From Cristatella mucedo (Eukaryota; Bryozoa; Phylactolaemata; Cristatellidae), in NCBI GenBank assembly GCA_009760855.2, contig WPIO01000030.1, forward strand, positions 556,001-620,000: DNA of 64,000 nt, in the 5' to 3' direction. The translations under genes and the position numbers were made by a program. Positions 1 to 62,689 of the stretch are shown here, in pieces. Positions within the stretch are counted from its first letter, which is position 1. Each line of letters starts with the position of its first letter. The notes beneath the pieces are model-generated. The model worked only from the letters and a program-made list of their open reading frames with translations. It had not been told where the DNA came from and ran no database searches.

Positions 1-132
1 TGCTGCCTGATTACTGCTTCAGTTTCACTTAGGTGAACAAAACGAATAATCACGGTAATCTCTTCAATCTGGCTGACATCTGGGATAAAGTGAAGGCGCA
101 ATAGTATTCGACTGACTTGGCTGCATTTGTAA

Positions 133-173
<41 letters not shown>
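133..173. repeat. Compound (CT)n(AT)n microsatellite
   Basis: About nine CT units followed by about ten AT units. A short AAAGT-type repeat follows near 190-208. Nothing else is recognisable in the first 560 bases. Confidence 0.9.
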
Positions 174-819
174 CGCAATCGCACATTAAAAAGTAAAGTA
201 AAGTAAAAACGGAATGCTAGCTGATTTAACCGCCTCATTAATATGGCGACAGAAGAGCCGTAACGCCTATCACTTCCACAAGCAGTGGGTAGTAGAAGCA
301 TCGGTACGCCCCTCAACCGTCCTATGATTGCAGTTCCCTGTCAAGGTCAATATACGGCCACTTTTTGGTTTAGTGCAGGTTTACCTATAGGTGGATTTAC
401 TGTTTACTATTACGTAGAAACTGTACACGGTACTTGGATAAAAAATTACTTCGAAAGCAGAAGAGCCGTTACAAAAATTCTAGGTCATTTTTTTATAGAA
501 GAAATTGATTATACTCGCTAAGTTTTTAGTACAATCTAGTTTTTATATAGATGTACTTAAATATAATATTCGCCATCGAAGGCGAACATGTCGATCGTAT
601 CTTTAACATCTCCAAGATTAGCTCTTATGCACATTAGCACAATGGCAGTCAAGCAATTTCTCCTACATTCTTTGTCACCGAAAAAGACAAGCTCAGCGAA
701 TTAACTAATCAATACTGCGACATCAGTTGGAATCTTCACACTCTCTGCTCACCTTTAAATCAAATACCGCTTTCAAGGCTGCCCGTTTCTTAAGCAACGA
801 CTTTATCTCTCCTTTCACC

Positions 820-1060
820 GACTATGTACATCCTTTCCAGCCGTTCTAAGCTGCTACTTCCACGCTACTCACTACTTTAACTCCTTACTCAGCTATGCTT
901 ATTACTTTTGCTTTGTTCCGTGGGCTGCAGACTGCAGTCTACCGAATGGGTACCGAAAGCTGCGTAGGCTTTGAGTTCGCCGTATTCTAATACGCAACAC
1001 CCGCATAGTCTTTGTAACTTTGAGGAGTTACGCATTGAGATACATTATGTTAAATATGTT
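820..1060 (+). mobile_element. LINE-A 3'-end fragment
   Basis: It matches the end of the long copy at 13.6-15.8 kb: the degraded C-terminal coding end, then the shared 3' segment with TACCGAAAGC, GTCTTTGTAACTTTG and GGAGTTACG..GAGATACATTA. The reading frame is broken. It lies downstream of the zinc-finger gene. Confidence 0.7.
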
Positions 1061-1944
1061 ACATTCTGACAACTCACAAAAAGCTACTAGCGTTTCTTGT
1101 CCATTGAAGAATTCCCTTCCGGAAAAAGAAGTTCTCGCCACATCATATACGGAAACCGATACAACTAAGAACTGTTTAAAGCATGTCAGATTGTTGCTTT
1201 TCTAGGGTTTGTCAGAAATTACGTGCCTACAGACATATAAACGCTTACTGCTTAACACACTTGGCCTATTGCCCTGCTGCTGTACGACGTCACAGGTTTC
1301 TGAAGACAGCTAGCTGCTGCTTTAACTTCGCCGACTGCTACTGGCATGTTTGAATCAGTAATGCTACCGTTCGCCGGCCGCCCTTCTGATCCACGTTTCT
1401 GAACTTAAGTGGGTCTATCTTCGCTGACTGTATACGACATATCAAGCATGTACGATCATGCGTGCCCTTCTCGATTCCCTGTCACCGTTAGAAAGCGTTC
1501 TCGATTGCAGATACTGCTGTGTGTTGGGCATCTCACGTAGAAAGCCTGCTCGAAGCAAGCGTCAGGAAAAGATCAAGCTGAAAATCCCCTGCATTGCCTT
1601 ATGCAGCCCAGCAAAATTTTCCTCAAGTACTGCGGTTAATCACTCCAACTTGGTGGTCATGAGGCCCGCTACAGCCCCGACGAACTATCTTAACACTTGC
1701 CTTTGGATTTCTCGCTTAATGTACAATAAACCTTTATTAGTACAAGGCGTGGTTACTGAGCCCGACCATAACTGACCGCACCCGAGGCTTTTTTCCACAT
1801 CCTTAAGAGAAAAAAAACTGATGGAGACACCCTCTTTGCACGATCCTCCCCCGATTTTTAATCGTTTGCTGTACCCTCGAAGCACTCTTCCAGATCTTTT
1901 GTGTGGGGTCTGCTGTACCACGATAACATACTACGCCGTGGTCG

Positions 1945-2115
1945 GCCTACAATGGCCCACTTGGTTAGGTGGTTGCTTTTCATGATCTCGGTCCTGAGGT
2001 CGTGCTTTCAACTTCTGAGGTGGGCGATCCTTTATTGCCGCTGCAAACAGTGGCGATAGCCTTAATAAATCTTCTGTCGCTATACATAAGAGGCAGTTAA
2101 ATCCGCTGGAATTTT
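1945..2115 (+). mobile_element. tRNA-derived SINE, family II
   Basis: It contains TTGGTTAGGTGGTTGC (box A-like) and GAGGTCGTGCTTTCAA (box B-like), then a body with TTATTGCCGCTGC..GTGGCGATAGCC and CTGTCGCTATACATAAGAGGC. A second copy with the same layout is at 44.3 kb. The tRNA-like head shows Pol III ancestry; it is not a functional tRNA. Confidence 0.6.
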
Positions 2116-2479
2116 AATAACGTCGGTGAAAGTAGACAAAGAATAAACAGCAGACCCAATAATAACCTTTTAGAGTCTCCAGGGCCAGGATCAGCCATGA
2201 CGGTCGTGTGCTGTCGAGTGGCTTCCTGCGTATGCTAGCACGTTGGCTGCCATTTTGTCGACTTTATCTTTTACTTTGCACGACTGCTCGCACAAACAAA
2301 ACTATTTGTTTTCTGTTCCTCCTCCGACAAGCTGCCAATGGTAGCAGCCACATGTCGTCTACTAGTTACCGAATCCTCCTTTATTTCACATTTTTATACC
2401 CTATTTAGATTCTGTGTGCAAGAAATCGTTCATTCCTTGTTCTGTGAGATTTTAACAATTATTTTGATGACTCAAACTG

Positions 2480-3200
2480 AAACCTTACATGCGTAATTTC
2501 GTTCTCATATACTCTAGTGGCACTTGTACATCACTACTCACAACAAGGGTCGCTCACTCGATCATATTCTCACAGGAGTTATCTTCATCCCCTATTATCA
2601 CCGCAGTCTGCTCATCTGACCACATGCTGATCTCTACACTGTGTGCCCTCCTCTGCATCCAAATCGCATGTAAATCGAAACCTTAATTTCCTTGACATTG
2701 AGGCTGCCCGAATAAAAACATCGTCTTCGCCACTGATGTTAAACCATCATACTAACCTGTTATCATTGATGAAATGCTACATCGCAACATTAACCGACAT
2801 TCTTGGCGAGTTGGAATCTCAGTTTGCCCTCGCCCACACGGTCTACGGTTTACTGCCGGCATTCAACTAGCCAGGTCCACTAAGCCCAAGCTTGAGGAAG
2901 CGTACACAAGATCAGAAATGACTGCTTATCGTCAGGCATAAGATAACTACAGTAGATCATACCAATCTATCCTAGCAAAGGCCAAGTCAGGCTTCTATAG
3001 AAAAAAATATTGCTGGAGAACAGATGCACAATCCAAAATTGCTTATGCCTACGATCGTACATACATACTTAGCCGCTCCCGGTTAGCTCCTTACCGAGTA
3101 ATTCGTGGCAGTGATCTAGCCGAGCGCTTCTATGCCAGCAAGATAGACAAGTCAAAGATGCCAGCAAAATAGACAAGAGTGCAACCTTGATGCAACCTCA
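2480..3200 (+). mobile_element. Degraded LINE endonuclease-to-RT segment
   Basis: Broken frames include SIIFSQELSSSPIITAVCSS followed by DH, like the C-terminal end of an APE-type endonuclease (the S-D-H motif, as in the copy at 41.5 kb). A charged linker follows. Stops and frameshifts interrupt it. Confidence 0.45.
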
Positions 3201-3309
3201 TCCCTGCCACGAACTCATGCCCTCAGTAATAGCCCTTGCTCACTCTCGACAGAGGTCTCTCCATTACGTGCAGCACCTCAATGTCGGCGCTGAAGGCGGC
3301 CACGATAGA

Positions 3310-3460
3310 TCTTAACGGTATTATAATTTTTGGCATTGTGCATATTACCATTAATAATTTGATAACACTTCATTTACCGTACCTGTAGAGTGCCTAGAAA
3401 AGTTCTTTGAGGGTGCCGTACAAATGCATTGTCATTATTATTTCTAATGCCAAACAGAAT
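3310..3460 (+). mobile_element. LINE-B 3'-tail fragment
   Basis: It ends GAGTGCCTAGAAAAG, TTCTTTGAGGGTGCC and a short (TTA)n-like tail, which is the LINE-B 3' end. It overlaps the region just past the zinc-finger gene's putative polyadenylation site. Confidence 0.55.
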
Positions 3461-3495
3461 TAGGATATCATAACGACTTAGCACTGAGAGATCAC

Positions 3496-3501
3496 TTTAT
3501 T
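3496..3501 (-). promoter_or_regulatory. Putative polyadenylation signal of the zinc-finger gene
   Basis: AATAAA on the minus strand (TTTATT on plus), about 245 nt beyond the stop codon at 3746. It is the first canonical hexamer I see downstream. Its use is inferred. Confidence 0.45.
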
Positions 3502-3745
3502 GGATAAGAATTGTGAACGTGATAGAATAAGATACGATATGTAGTGCGACAGAAAAATGATACCAGCCCATCTTCGTAAAGACAGAAAATGAAACAACCT
3601 ATACCAAGCACATAGTTTTTTAAAAGCTAATTCACACTAGTAGCAGCATTTCTGCACTTACCAAGAAATTTAAGCTAAGGCACAACTGACAGTTATATGG
3701 GCAGCCGGGTACATATTGGCAATCTCCGAGACCAAGCATGACTGT

Positions 3746-54077
<50,332 letters not shown>

Positions 54078-54589
54078 ATGCAAGGAAGCTGCACGATGGC
54101 TGGCAACTGGTGACCAGCGAAAGCCATCGGCTCGTCGCCAGGCAGGCAGGCCCGGTGGAACCAGCAATCAGTCAGGCTGGCTTGCACCAAATCAGCGCAT
54201 CAGGCCAAGCACGACCTGGAGAACTGTAGCACATGCCAACGCCGGTTCTAGAGTCCAGAAGCAAGGTCACAGCTCAAAGAGAGGCTGCAGGTAACCTCTG
54301 ACGAAAATCCCGAGCACTGTCGCCTGCTTAACTCGGCTGGACAATCTCAGTAAAGGCCTAGCTAGAGGTAAAGTGTGAGTGTCTAGCCAGGTGAATCCCG
54401 AATGTGGTTTTTACCTACACCTTTTGAAGATTACACCCAAGTCGTAGTTAGAGACAGCATTTTGCCTAGTACCTAGGGTCTTACCATGGCCCCTTTAATA
54501 GGGTTTATTTCTCTGAATACACAGATTTTCAGACTATTGGTGATGTCCACTTATACAGTATCAACAGCCCGTACTTGCCTTAGGTGAAT

Positions 54590-54615
54590 ACACACACACA
54601 CCCGCACGCATGCAT

Positions 54616-54668
<53 letters not shown>
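54590..54668. repeat. (CA)n microsatellite, interrupted
   Basis: CA runs broken by a CGCACGCATGCATGCG segment. Confidence 0.92.
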
Positions 54669-54669
<1 letters not shown>

Positions 54670-54699
54670 CCAATGTTAATGCAGTCAAAACATCAAACT

Positions 54700-55390
54700 T
54701 TTAAATTAACCATTATATTACATTATAAGCCACCAGGAGAGACAGCTGCCCAACAAAAGCACTCGGGATTGCACCAAGCTACAGCAGTCGCTATGCCGGT
54801 CTCGAAAATTTCAGCCCAATGCCTCAGCACTTCAACGGTATCGTCAAGCAGCAACTCATAACACATGGAGAACTTTGCAGAACCATGCACTAGACACTTG
54901 TGATAGTTGGCACAAGCAATGCCGATCAGCTGGCGATAATTCTTTCTAGGCTAAGTTTGCGGCTATTCAAACCTGGTTTCAATGAGAGTCCGATATGTGA
55001 AACAGCCGTCAGCAGTTTAGTGCTGAAAATCTTAAGCTGGCTGAGTACTAAGCTCCAGTGAACACACCTAATTAGCAAAGCTGACCCAGCAACAGAAATT
55101 CACATAAGTAATTTGTCAGAAACGACAATCTGTTGGAAAAATGAATTCGGCAGAGAATAAAACAAGCCGGTTAACTGGCTGACTTGCTGCAACATACAGG
55201 GCTAAAGAAATATGGTGGTCATAATAGTGCCAGTCATGAGAAAGTAAGCTCCCACATACGAAAGTGGCTAGCTATAACAAGAAGTCTCGACAGGAATGAC
55301 TATGCATTATATTTTAAATCATGTCTCAATAGGTCTTCGATTTCGGACTACTAAGCTGGAAAGCTTAATATGCAGGCAAAGCTTCAAGAT
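54700..55390. other. Unrecognised intergenic sequence
   Basis: No gene or repeat family that I can support. Confidence 0.4.
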
Positions 55391-55392
55391 TC

Positions 55393-55960
55393 TTGGGACA
55401 GCACCATCAGCAACCTAGCGTAGATCTGCAAACTAGGAGAAAATGGGGAGTTGATGCTAGAACAGATGAGCTTGGCTCTGACTTGGCAAAGAAAGAGCTC
55501 GTCGGAGTAACCATTGCAGGACTGGCTGGGCTCAGGCTTGGACGATATAAAAAATATACTGGCATCTCCGAAAGTGAGTGAGAGGCACACAGCAGTCGTA
55601 AATGAAGAATAGGCGTGTAAAATGTTATATCTTTGGAGCGCACTGTATCAGGCTGAAAGACGTCAGTAGGTAAAATGGAGACACAATCAGGTGCTGGCAA
55701 GCCTGAAGAAACTGGCAGGAAAAGCACGTAAAATAGAACAAGAAGAAGGCAAGATAGTCAGAATGGTTCCACATGACAGACAGTGTGAGACATGATGACC
55801 TCCCCCTATATGTCATGCATGACAGGAAGGATGGATTTGCTACATGTGGTCTGTTGAAGTGCAGGCTCAATGCTGAAGGAGAGTGGGACATGGTCGGCAA
55901 TCACGCTGCTATGGTTCCTTCAGCCCCCCACCGCTGATGGATACAGATTCGTCCGTATGT
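55393..55960. mobile_element. Possible decayed LINE pieces
   Basis: The minus strand near 55900-55800 reads SVIADHVPLSFSIEPALQQ, similar to the D-H-x-P-L-S-F end of non-LTR endonucleases. Nearby the plus strand encodes TDELGSDLAKKELVG, which faintly resembles an RNase H end. Weak and frame-broken. Confidence 0.3.
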
Positions 55961-55999
55961 TGTTCTACAGTCAGTGCATCAAACGGCTGTGATTCTGGC

Positions 56000-58900
56000 T
56001 GAGCTAACTTATACTTGGGAACAAAACATGGCACATGACAATAAGGTTAGTTATTAGGACTTGGCTGACCAGTGCACGAGTACCAGTAACAGGAGGAGAT
56101 GATAGCTATTTGCAATTGAAGAGAGAGTTCAGGTTACGTTGGTGAATCGGCTGGCTCTTTCTTGGGCCGAATTGCTTTTTGAGGTAACTGCTTGAAGCCA
56201 GGAGTCAAAGAAGTAGCCACTACAGCTGAAGTAGCTAGGGCGTAGATACATAGGGCTATTTCATGAAAGAGTGGAAGAAGAAGTGGAAGGGGATACCAAT
56301 AGACAGTCAGCAATAAATGAAAAAATAATCCACACATATGGGGAGTCAGTACAATCTCAACTCAGATCGTGCCCATACCAGCCTATGGTGAACGTTCACC
56401 AGCATCACGGCGAGTCCCATAAGCTGCTGCCGGGGCTTTTCTTAGTGGCCATTCTATCTAGTCCACAGGCATATGCTTGCCTTTGCACTAAGCTGCTGCT
56501 CGGGTTTGGCTTATCATTTGCTCGGCGTCTGCATTTCGGACACGAGCTTAGTCCAGGGTAGCCAAACAATCAGGTTGCTGGTCTGAGAGGGCCAAAACGA
56601 TGCTTGCAGCCTCGATCTGAAGCTGATGATTGGAAGACCAGCAGCATACCTCCACTCTTTAATAGTGTTTCTGTAAGCCTCTTCCTCAATTTGTCAACCT
56701 TTATTACGATCAGTATATTCACACTTATTATTACTATTATTACTGAATTTATTAGCAACATTGCCGTGAAGGCATGCTCTTGCACAAATGGTTATTATCG
56801 TATTTATTAGCACCCCTGCCATAAAGGCATACTGTCCATCACGACCCTGTGATCTAGCTGCCATTACCATCTGGGCTGAAACCACTTGAAACACATACTG
56901 AGCTTCCCGGCCTAGTCAAAGGTCTCAAAGCAAAGTAGCTCTACTATCCTCTGAAGGGGGAGATCGACAAGCAAACAGTAGGGGGTTAGAGAACTAGCCC
57001 ATTTCATTCACATGCATCGGTGACACAAAATACGCTCCACTTGGTAACAGCCCTCGTGCAACGTTACTCAAAGTTGGCACACGGATAGCTTTAAGTGAAC
57101 ATTTTCTGTTAAGAACATCCGCATGCCAGCATATAGTATCTGTTCATTATTCTTATTCTTCTCGAACATTCTGTGTGTTCACTTGTCTCCTTCACAGAAG
57201 TGTTGCACTAACGAGGAGCAGCTTCCCAGCAGCATACAGTGGAGCTCGTCAGCAGCTCACTTCCCGCAATGTGTACCACTAGAGCTCGAGAATCTGTCGC
57301 TCGAGCGCTATAGCCTGTTGAGCCACCGTAATAACACCCACAAGAACAAAGCAACCGAGTTTAGCCAGATTCACCTAAAGCAGTAGCAAACTACATACAG
57401 ACTAGCAAAACATACAGACAAGCAAAACACAATTGCAAGGCATATGCCTATCCCAGCTAAATCACAGGTACTGCCGGCCAGTCATATTTTCACTTACAAC
57501 ACGTAGGCACACACGAATGGCCATGAATTAGATAGCAATGCAGCTCATACTTTTTTAACAAGGCTATTCCCACTTACCAGCATGCAGGTTACTGCATATG
57601 CGTTACCCCCCAAATAACCAACTGTACCGACAATTATCCATCAGGAGAGAGGCAGAGAAATGATACTGTAAATGACCCAATCTGCATAGGCCACACTGTC
57701 AGCCCAACATCTGCTACTTCCAATTCTAGAACCGCTGAGGAGATTAGCAACACCAACAGCTCAAGAGAGCACCACGATCGATAAAATATGATATTTGTCT
57801 CAGTGAGCTCATGGCGAGTTACTTTCTCAAAGCAGGCAACCGCCGGTAGGTCATGAAAAACACCGGCAGAACGAGCAGCAGAAAGATGGGGAAACTTCGG
57901 ACATGTGTTGCCTGAATGACTACTTTCTGAAAATCGCCTCTTGATCAAGAGCTCGCTTGAACGTATAGCCATGCCATGTTCCCTTCAGCATACCACTTTT
58001 CTTTGCTGTGTCTTTTACAGCCAGCTCGACGTATTACTCGCTGATTGAGGCTGAAGCACCCGCAGCAAGCATCACTGCCAATCTTGGCAGACAACTCGGC
58101 TGTCTGTAGAACCCGAAGTAACCGTAGTTGACTGCTACAGTAGAAAAAGATGTAAACTGATTCAGCAGCCTCGTTTTTAAATAAGGCGATGCAAATATGA
58201 GCAGCTTACTGGCCGCTAGTGGGCAATGGAGCATTTCCCACAGCAGCACTCGAACCAACGTAAGGGCTGGCGAAATAAATGTCCTTAAAGCTGGGCTACG
58301 TTCTGCTACAGTTGCATGCTTGTGTGGTTTTTTGACAACACGACTCGCTAAGACGCCGAGTTAAGCCACTCCTAGTTTTGGAGGAAGAGGACTCGACCTG
58401 AAAGAGCCTAGGAACAACCTCTAGAACTACTGTATATCTGTGGGGTGCATTTAAATTTTAACACTTGCCTGTAATTAAGGATTACATTTTAATCATACCG
58501 TACAATGTTATTTTCCAAACCTCTACCAGTCGGCGGCCAAAACTCTTTCGGCAAGTGGCCAACCGAGCCACTAATATCGATCACATCCAGGCTGAAGGGT
58601 TTGGCATGCAGATCGAGAAGGCAATTTTAATAATGAGCTTCAGAAAAGGGCATATAAGGCACCATGCGTTGACAGGCGGAAGAATACGATGGATACCGAC
58701 GGTCATGCCTGACGTTGCTGCGGGCTGCAATTCATGGGCTGACTGGGAGACGTTACCTGACCGGGAAGTTACTCAACACGCCCCCTCTGGAACCCCCCCC
58801 CAGAAACGCAGGTCCCACTCAATGGGCCACTGGCTGAAATATATATTACTGCAACATTATTTACAACACACGTGGTTCAAAATGATTAAATGAGTGTAGG
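56000..58900. other. Unrecognised intergenic sequence
   Basis: Open frames (for instance minus 57972-57634) have no domain, splice support or repeat similarity that I can recognise. Confidence 0.4.
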
Positions 58901-59515
58901 ACCATGATGATAGCTAGGCTGCGGGTGGATAGAACCGATCTCGCGGGCAGAGGGACTCGGCTACATATTTGTAGCCGCCAGTAGTGCTATTAAGATGTTA
59001 CGTACGAACGGTTTGGTGATGAAAATAAAATTAAAGAAATTCCACAACGTTCAACTCACGTTATTATGTTCTCCTCGGATGGGTGGCAAACTAACCGGCT
59101 GCGACAAACGTGACTGTCGAGCGCACGCGTGCCGACCGCATGAGCTGCCGGGTCATACTGCCGGTGCGTTGGGTAGACTAAGACTTTACCCGATTTCTCG
59201 ATCAAAATATCCATATATAAAAACTATTATTTTATTAAATAATTTAACATTTCATATATTAATTTTTTTCGTTCGCTCGCAGCTGCTGCGTTTTATTGAG
59301 TGCGTCCTTATATCTATGGCATTTAGCTGCTCAGGCTAGAGTTCACCCCGAGCGAAAGTGAGATCGCTCCGAAACTGACGATCCACGTTACCGCCGCGGA
59401 CGCTATTTCGAGCACACAGTATATAATAATTTTGGGAAAGATTTAAGTAATAAAGCCTGACCACTATTTTACTTGAATCGATTACTCGAGTTTATTGTCT
59501 CTTGGATAGATGTGT

Positions 59516-60095
59516 AACGTCGTAGGCTCGACGGAGTAGGCGTAACCTGCCGTTTACCTAGCGTAGTTGGCTACGGCCGAATGGGGCTCGGTGCGCCTGC
59601 ACGCAAGAAGAATGCCGCCACGCAAAAGAGCGTTTCTAGCGCTTACCTACGTACGTTACTAAAGGGGTTGTAAGTCCGCGGCGTGAATTGGAAAGCGACA
59701 GATACCAATATGGGATTTTACTGAGCTTTATTCGCAAGCGCACAATGCCACTGCGCGTGTAGCTCAATTTTATCTCGACACTCCCCGCAGGCTCCCAACA
59801 GCGCAAGCATCCTTGCGGGAGAAATGCGTCCCCCGCACTTAGGCTACCGACGTCTAATGTGGAGAACGACCCCAAATAAGACGGAGGAGCGCGAACCGGA
59901 ACCTAAACCCTGACTGGGGAACAAGGGCTCCGCTTCCACCATGAAGGCAGGAATACCTCACACTGCATCAAGCACTCTTGCGGAAAACACGTCTCCGCAC
60001 TTAGGATACCTACGTCTATAGTGGGGAATGACTCAAATAGACGAATGAGCCCGAACCACCGGAGTATCTCACACCACACCGAACTACTTCTAGTT
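59516..60095 (-). repeat. Left arm of inverted GC-rich repeat
   Basis: Its reverse complement matches 61972-62589 in order: GAGGTATTCCTGCC, GCGGAGCCCTTGTTC, GCAAGAGTGCTTG, AAGCTCAGTAAAATCCC, TTTCCAATTCACGCCGCGGA and GCGTTACACA. Within the arm a unit of about 150 bp occurs about twice. Similarity stops at the ACACA end. Could be the 3' part of a repeated element. Confidence 0.7.
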
Positions 60096-60616
60096 TGCAT
60101 CGGCAAATCATTATTCGGAGACCTTGCGCACGTGCACAAACACAAAACAAACCCAAAATGTGAGCTGTTGAGTGCGCCTGGGGCTTTGGCTGTTGTAATT
60201 AGCGAAGCGCCTTGACACGAATGCGCACGCCTCACCTGTGGCCACTAGTTAAGCCATTGACGCAGCACAGCGCCAGACCACTAATGCATGTTACATTTCG
60301 TGTCGTCTGCTGCGATTGATCGAGCGCTCACATACTTACACGCTGAGAGTAATAAAGTAGAGTGTCCTTTATCGCAAACGCTCGCCCGCTGTGTTTCCGT
60401 GAGACTCCCACAAGAGCTGTCGCCGGTGGAGCCACGGTTGTATTATACAACAACTGGTTGCAAATAATTGTTTACTGTGCCGAAAAGAGTACTAGACCTT
60501 CTATGGCTTAAATGGGACGCCTATACTGTGGTACGGAATGTATAACGGTGGATCGCACTTTATGCCTTGGCTTCTAACGCTTGAGAAGGCTGTAGCAAGG
60601 CTAAATAAAGTCTGCG

Positions 60617-61153
60617 ATGCCGTTAAAACATGTCGTGCAAGTGTGTCTGGGCGATAACGTGATACGCGGTTGGGGTGACCAGCCGGCCAATGTAAAGCAA
60701 AATTTCCTCAAGCTGCGAAACGAGCCAAGTCTTATCTTTTCGCGGTCGACGGATGAGAAGGCCGAGCTTGAGGCCTAGAGGTTTCGGCTGGAGCCGGAGC
60801 AGCTCGCCAGAGCCGAGACCAGGACAAAGCTAGGCGACGAGCCAGCTTCATTACCAGTCAACTGCCCGCAAGAGTCAGACAGACAAGCTGAACTCATTCA
60901 GCTGCCGCAGCTCACCGGATGCAATACCGGCAGAAGAAGCGGGTATGGGACCGCTTCCAACATAGTAGCCACAACAGCCGAAGAGAGCCAGAGCAAAGTA
61001 ATGCTCAGCGGCAACAGCCGGAGACGAGCGGGGGCAGCATGCGACGGCTTCCAGCGGCAAGGTGATAGTGTGGGCGTATCATCACCGTCACGTGGTTCCA
61101 CCCCCCCCCCAGTCGACGTTCCGTCTCCCGGCGGACGCGCTCCTCACCAGTAA
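60617..61153 (+). pseudogene. Plus-strand frame with one internal TAG (possible gag-like or host exon)
   Basis: ATG 60617 opens MPLKHVVQVCLGDNVIRGWG; a TAG follows at 60776-60778. The same frame then stays open for 124 more codons (FRLEPEQLARAETRTKLGD, later GVSSPSRGSTPPPVDVPS) to TAA 61151-61153. The terminal CCA|GTAAGTGA is a strong donor-like site. It could be a decayed gag-like ORF of the candidate LTR element, or a mutated host exon. No zinc knuckle is visible. Confidence 0.35.
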
Positions 61154-61397
61154 GTGACGTGTTGTTTGGCGCACAAATCGCTTTCTGCCTTTAGGTCAGC
61201 CTGTACACACCCTATCCCCTCTCTTCTCTCTTATAACCACGTGCTCCGGAGCAGCACGAGCGACGGCTACTACATCAGTATGCAAGCACACTCGCTTGTT
61301 TTGCCTGTATGCGATACAACACAGCTGTAGCACAGCTCCAGCCTAACTCAGTTTTAGAGCCCATGAGAATTGCTCAGCAGGAAACCCCTCTGTCCTA

Positions 61398-61650
61398 GAG
61401 CAAGGGGACGCATTGGTCGCTGAGGTGATTGATATTGGCTGGAATGTCAACCCTTTAGTTCCTGCTAGCAATTTGAGAATCGGGCATTGCTTGCCCAAGG
61501 TCGCTGTCGCCGCCAGCCATCCTAAATTTGCTGGACGGTTTCCGTGAGAACAAAAGAAGTGGGTGAAGAGCATCTGCGTTCTTGAGCGGTGAGCAAGGGG
61601 ACGCAGAGGTTGCTGAGGTGATTCATATTGGCTGGAGTGTCAACACTATT
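61398..61650. repeat. Two related 59-bp repeats, 193 bp apart
   Basis: 61398-61456 and 61591-61650 share GAGCAAGGGGACGCA, CTGAGGTGATT and ATATTGGCTGGA.TGTCAAC with few differences. Confidence 0.75.
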
Positions 61651-61879
61651 GTCGGGGCTAGTTATATAATGATAGGGCGACGCTCGCCAGGGGCATCTTC
61701 TTCATCTTCGTCTCCGCCTTGACGCCGTTGCCGGTAGTTTCCAGACTCGTTTCTCTGAAAGCGAGGGAGGAGGGCGGGCTGTTCACCAGCGATTGAGGGG
61801 CAGGACGAGACAGCACCGGGAGGTTTCGGTGGACGCCACCGAATACGGTCGTATAGCGCTCGAACTTGCATTTTGCGTA

Positions 61880-61883
<4 letters not shown>

Positions 61884-61946
<63 letters not shown>
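61884..61946. repeat. (GT)n microsatellite
   Basis: A pure GT run at the outer edge of the right inverted-repeat arm. Confidence 0.95.
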
Positions 61947-61949
<3 letters not shown>

Positions 61950-61971
61950 CGCGTGCACGTGATCTCACCAA

Positions 61972-62589
61972 GAGTGCTTGGCGTGGTGTATGAGGTATTC
62001 CTGCCGTGAGGTGGAAGCGGAGCCCTAGTTCTCCGTTCAGGGTCTAGGCTCCGGTTCGGGCTCCGTCTACTTGGGTCATGTCCACTAGAGACGCAAATAG
62101 CCTAAGTGTGAAGACGTGTCTCCTCCGCAAGAGTGCTTGGTGTAGCGCATGAGGTATTCCTGCCGTAAGGTGAAAGCGGAGCCCTTGTTCTCCAGCCAGG
62201 GTCTAGGCTCCAGTTCGGGCTCCTTGTCTTATTTGGGTCGTTCCGTACAACAGATTTACATGGCCTAAGTGCTGGGACGTATTTCCTCCGCAAGAGTGCT
62301 TGTGCTGTTGAGAGCGTGCGAGCAGTGTGGGGATAAAGCTGAGCTAGACGCGCAGCGACTTTGTGCGCTTGCAATTAAAGCTCAGTAAAATCCCCAATTT
62401 GTGTCTTGCTTTCCAATTCACGCCGCGGACTCACAACCCCCTTAAGTAACGATAAGTGCGCCAGAAACGCTCGTTTCGTGGCTGCCTGCTTATTGCGCGT
62501 AGGCGCGCACCGAACGGCATTAGGCGCCAGGTTACGCCACTAGGTAAGCGGCAGGTTAAGCCATTCTGGCGAGCCTTCGGCGTTACACA
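61972..62589 (+). repeat. Right arm of inverted GC-rich repeat
   Basis: Contains two units of about 160 bp, each with AAGAGTGCTTGG, GAGGTATTCCTGCCGT and GGGTCTAGGCTCC, then a unique end with GCAATTAAAGCTCAGTAAAA, TTTCCAATTCACGCCGCGGA and GCGTTACACA. The segment 62306-62589 (TGTTGAGAG...TTACACA) is LTR-like in its TG..CA ends and AATTAAAG. Matches 60095-59516 in inverse orientation. Confidence 0.7.
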
Positions 62590-62689
62590 GCCGTCGCAGA
62601 CAACGCTACAACTCCACTTGTGGGGGCTTCGCTCCTTGTCGCGCCGCCATCGCGAGCCCACGAGTCCCTACAACAGTAGCATGCGACAA

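Noticed and set aside
57634-57972. 112-codon minus-strand frame as a gene
   Set aside because: No recognised domain, splice partner or repeat similarity.
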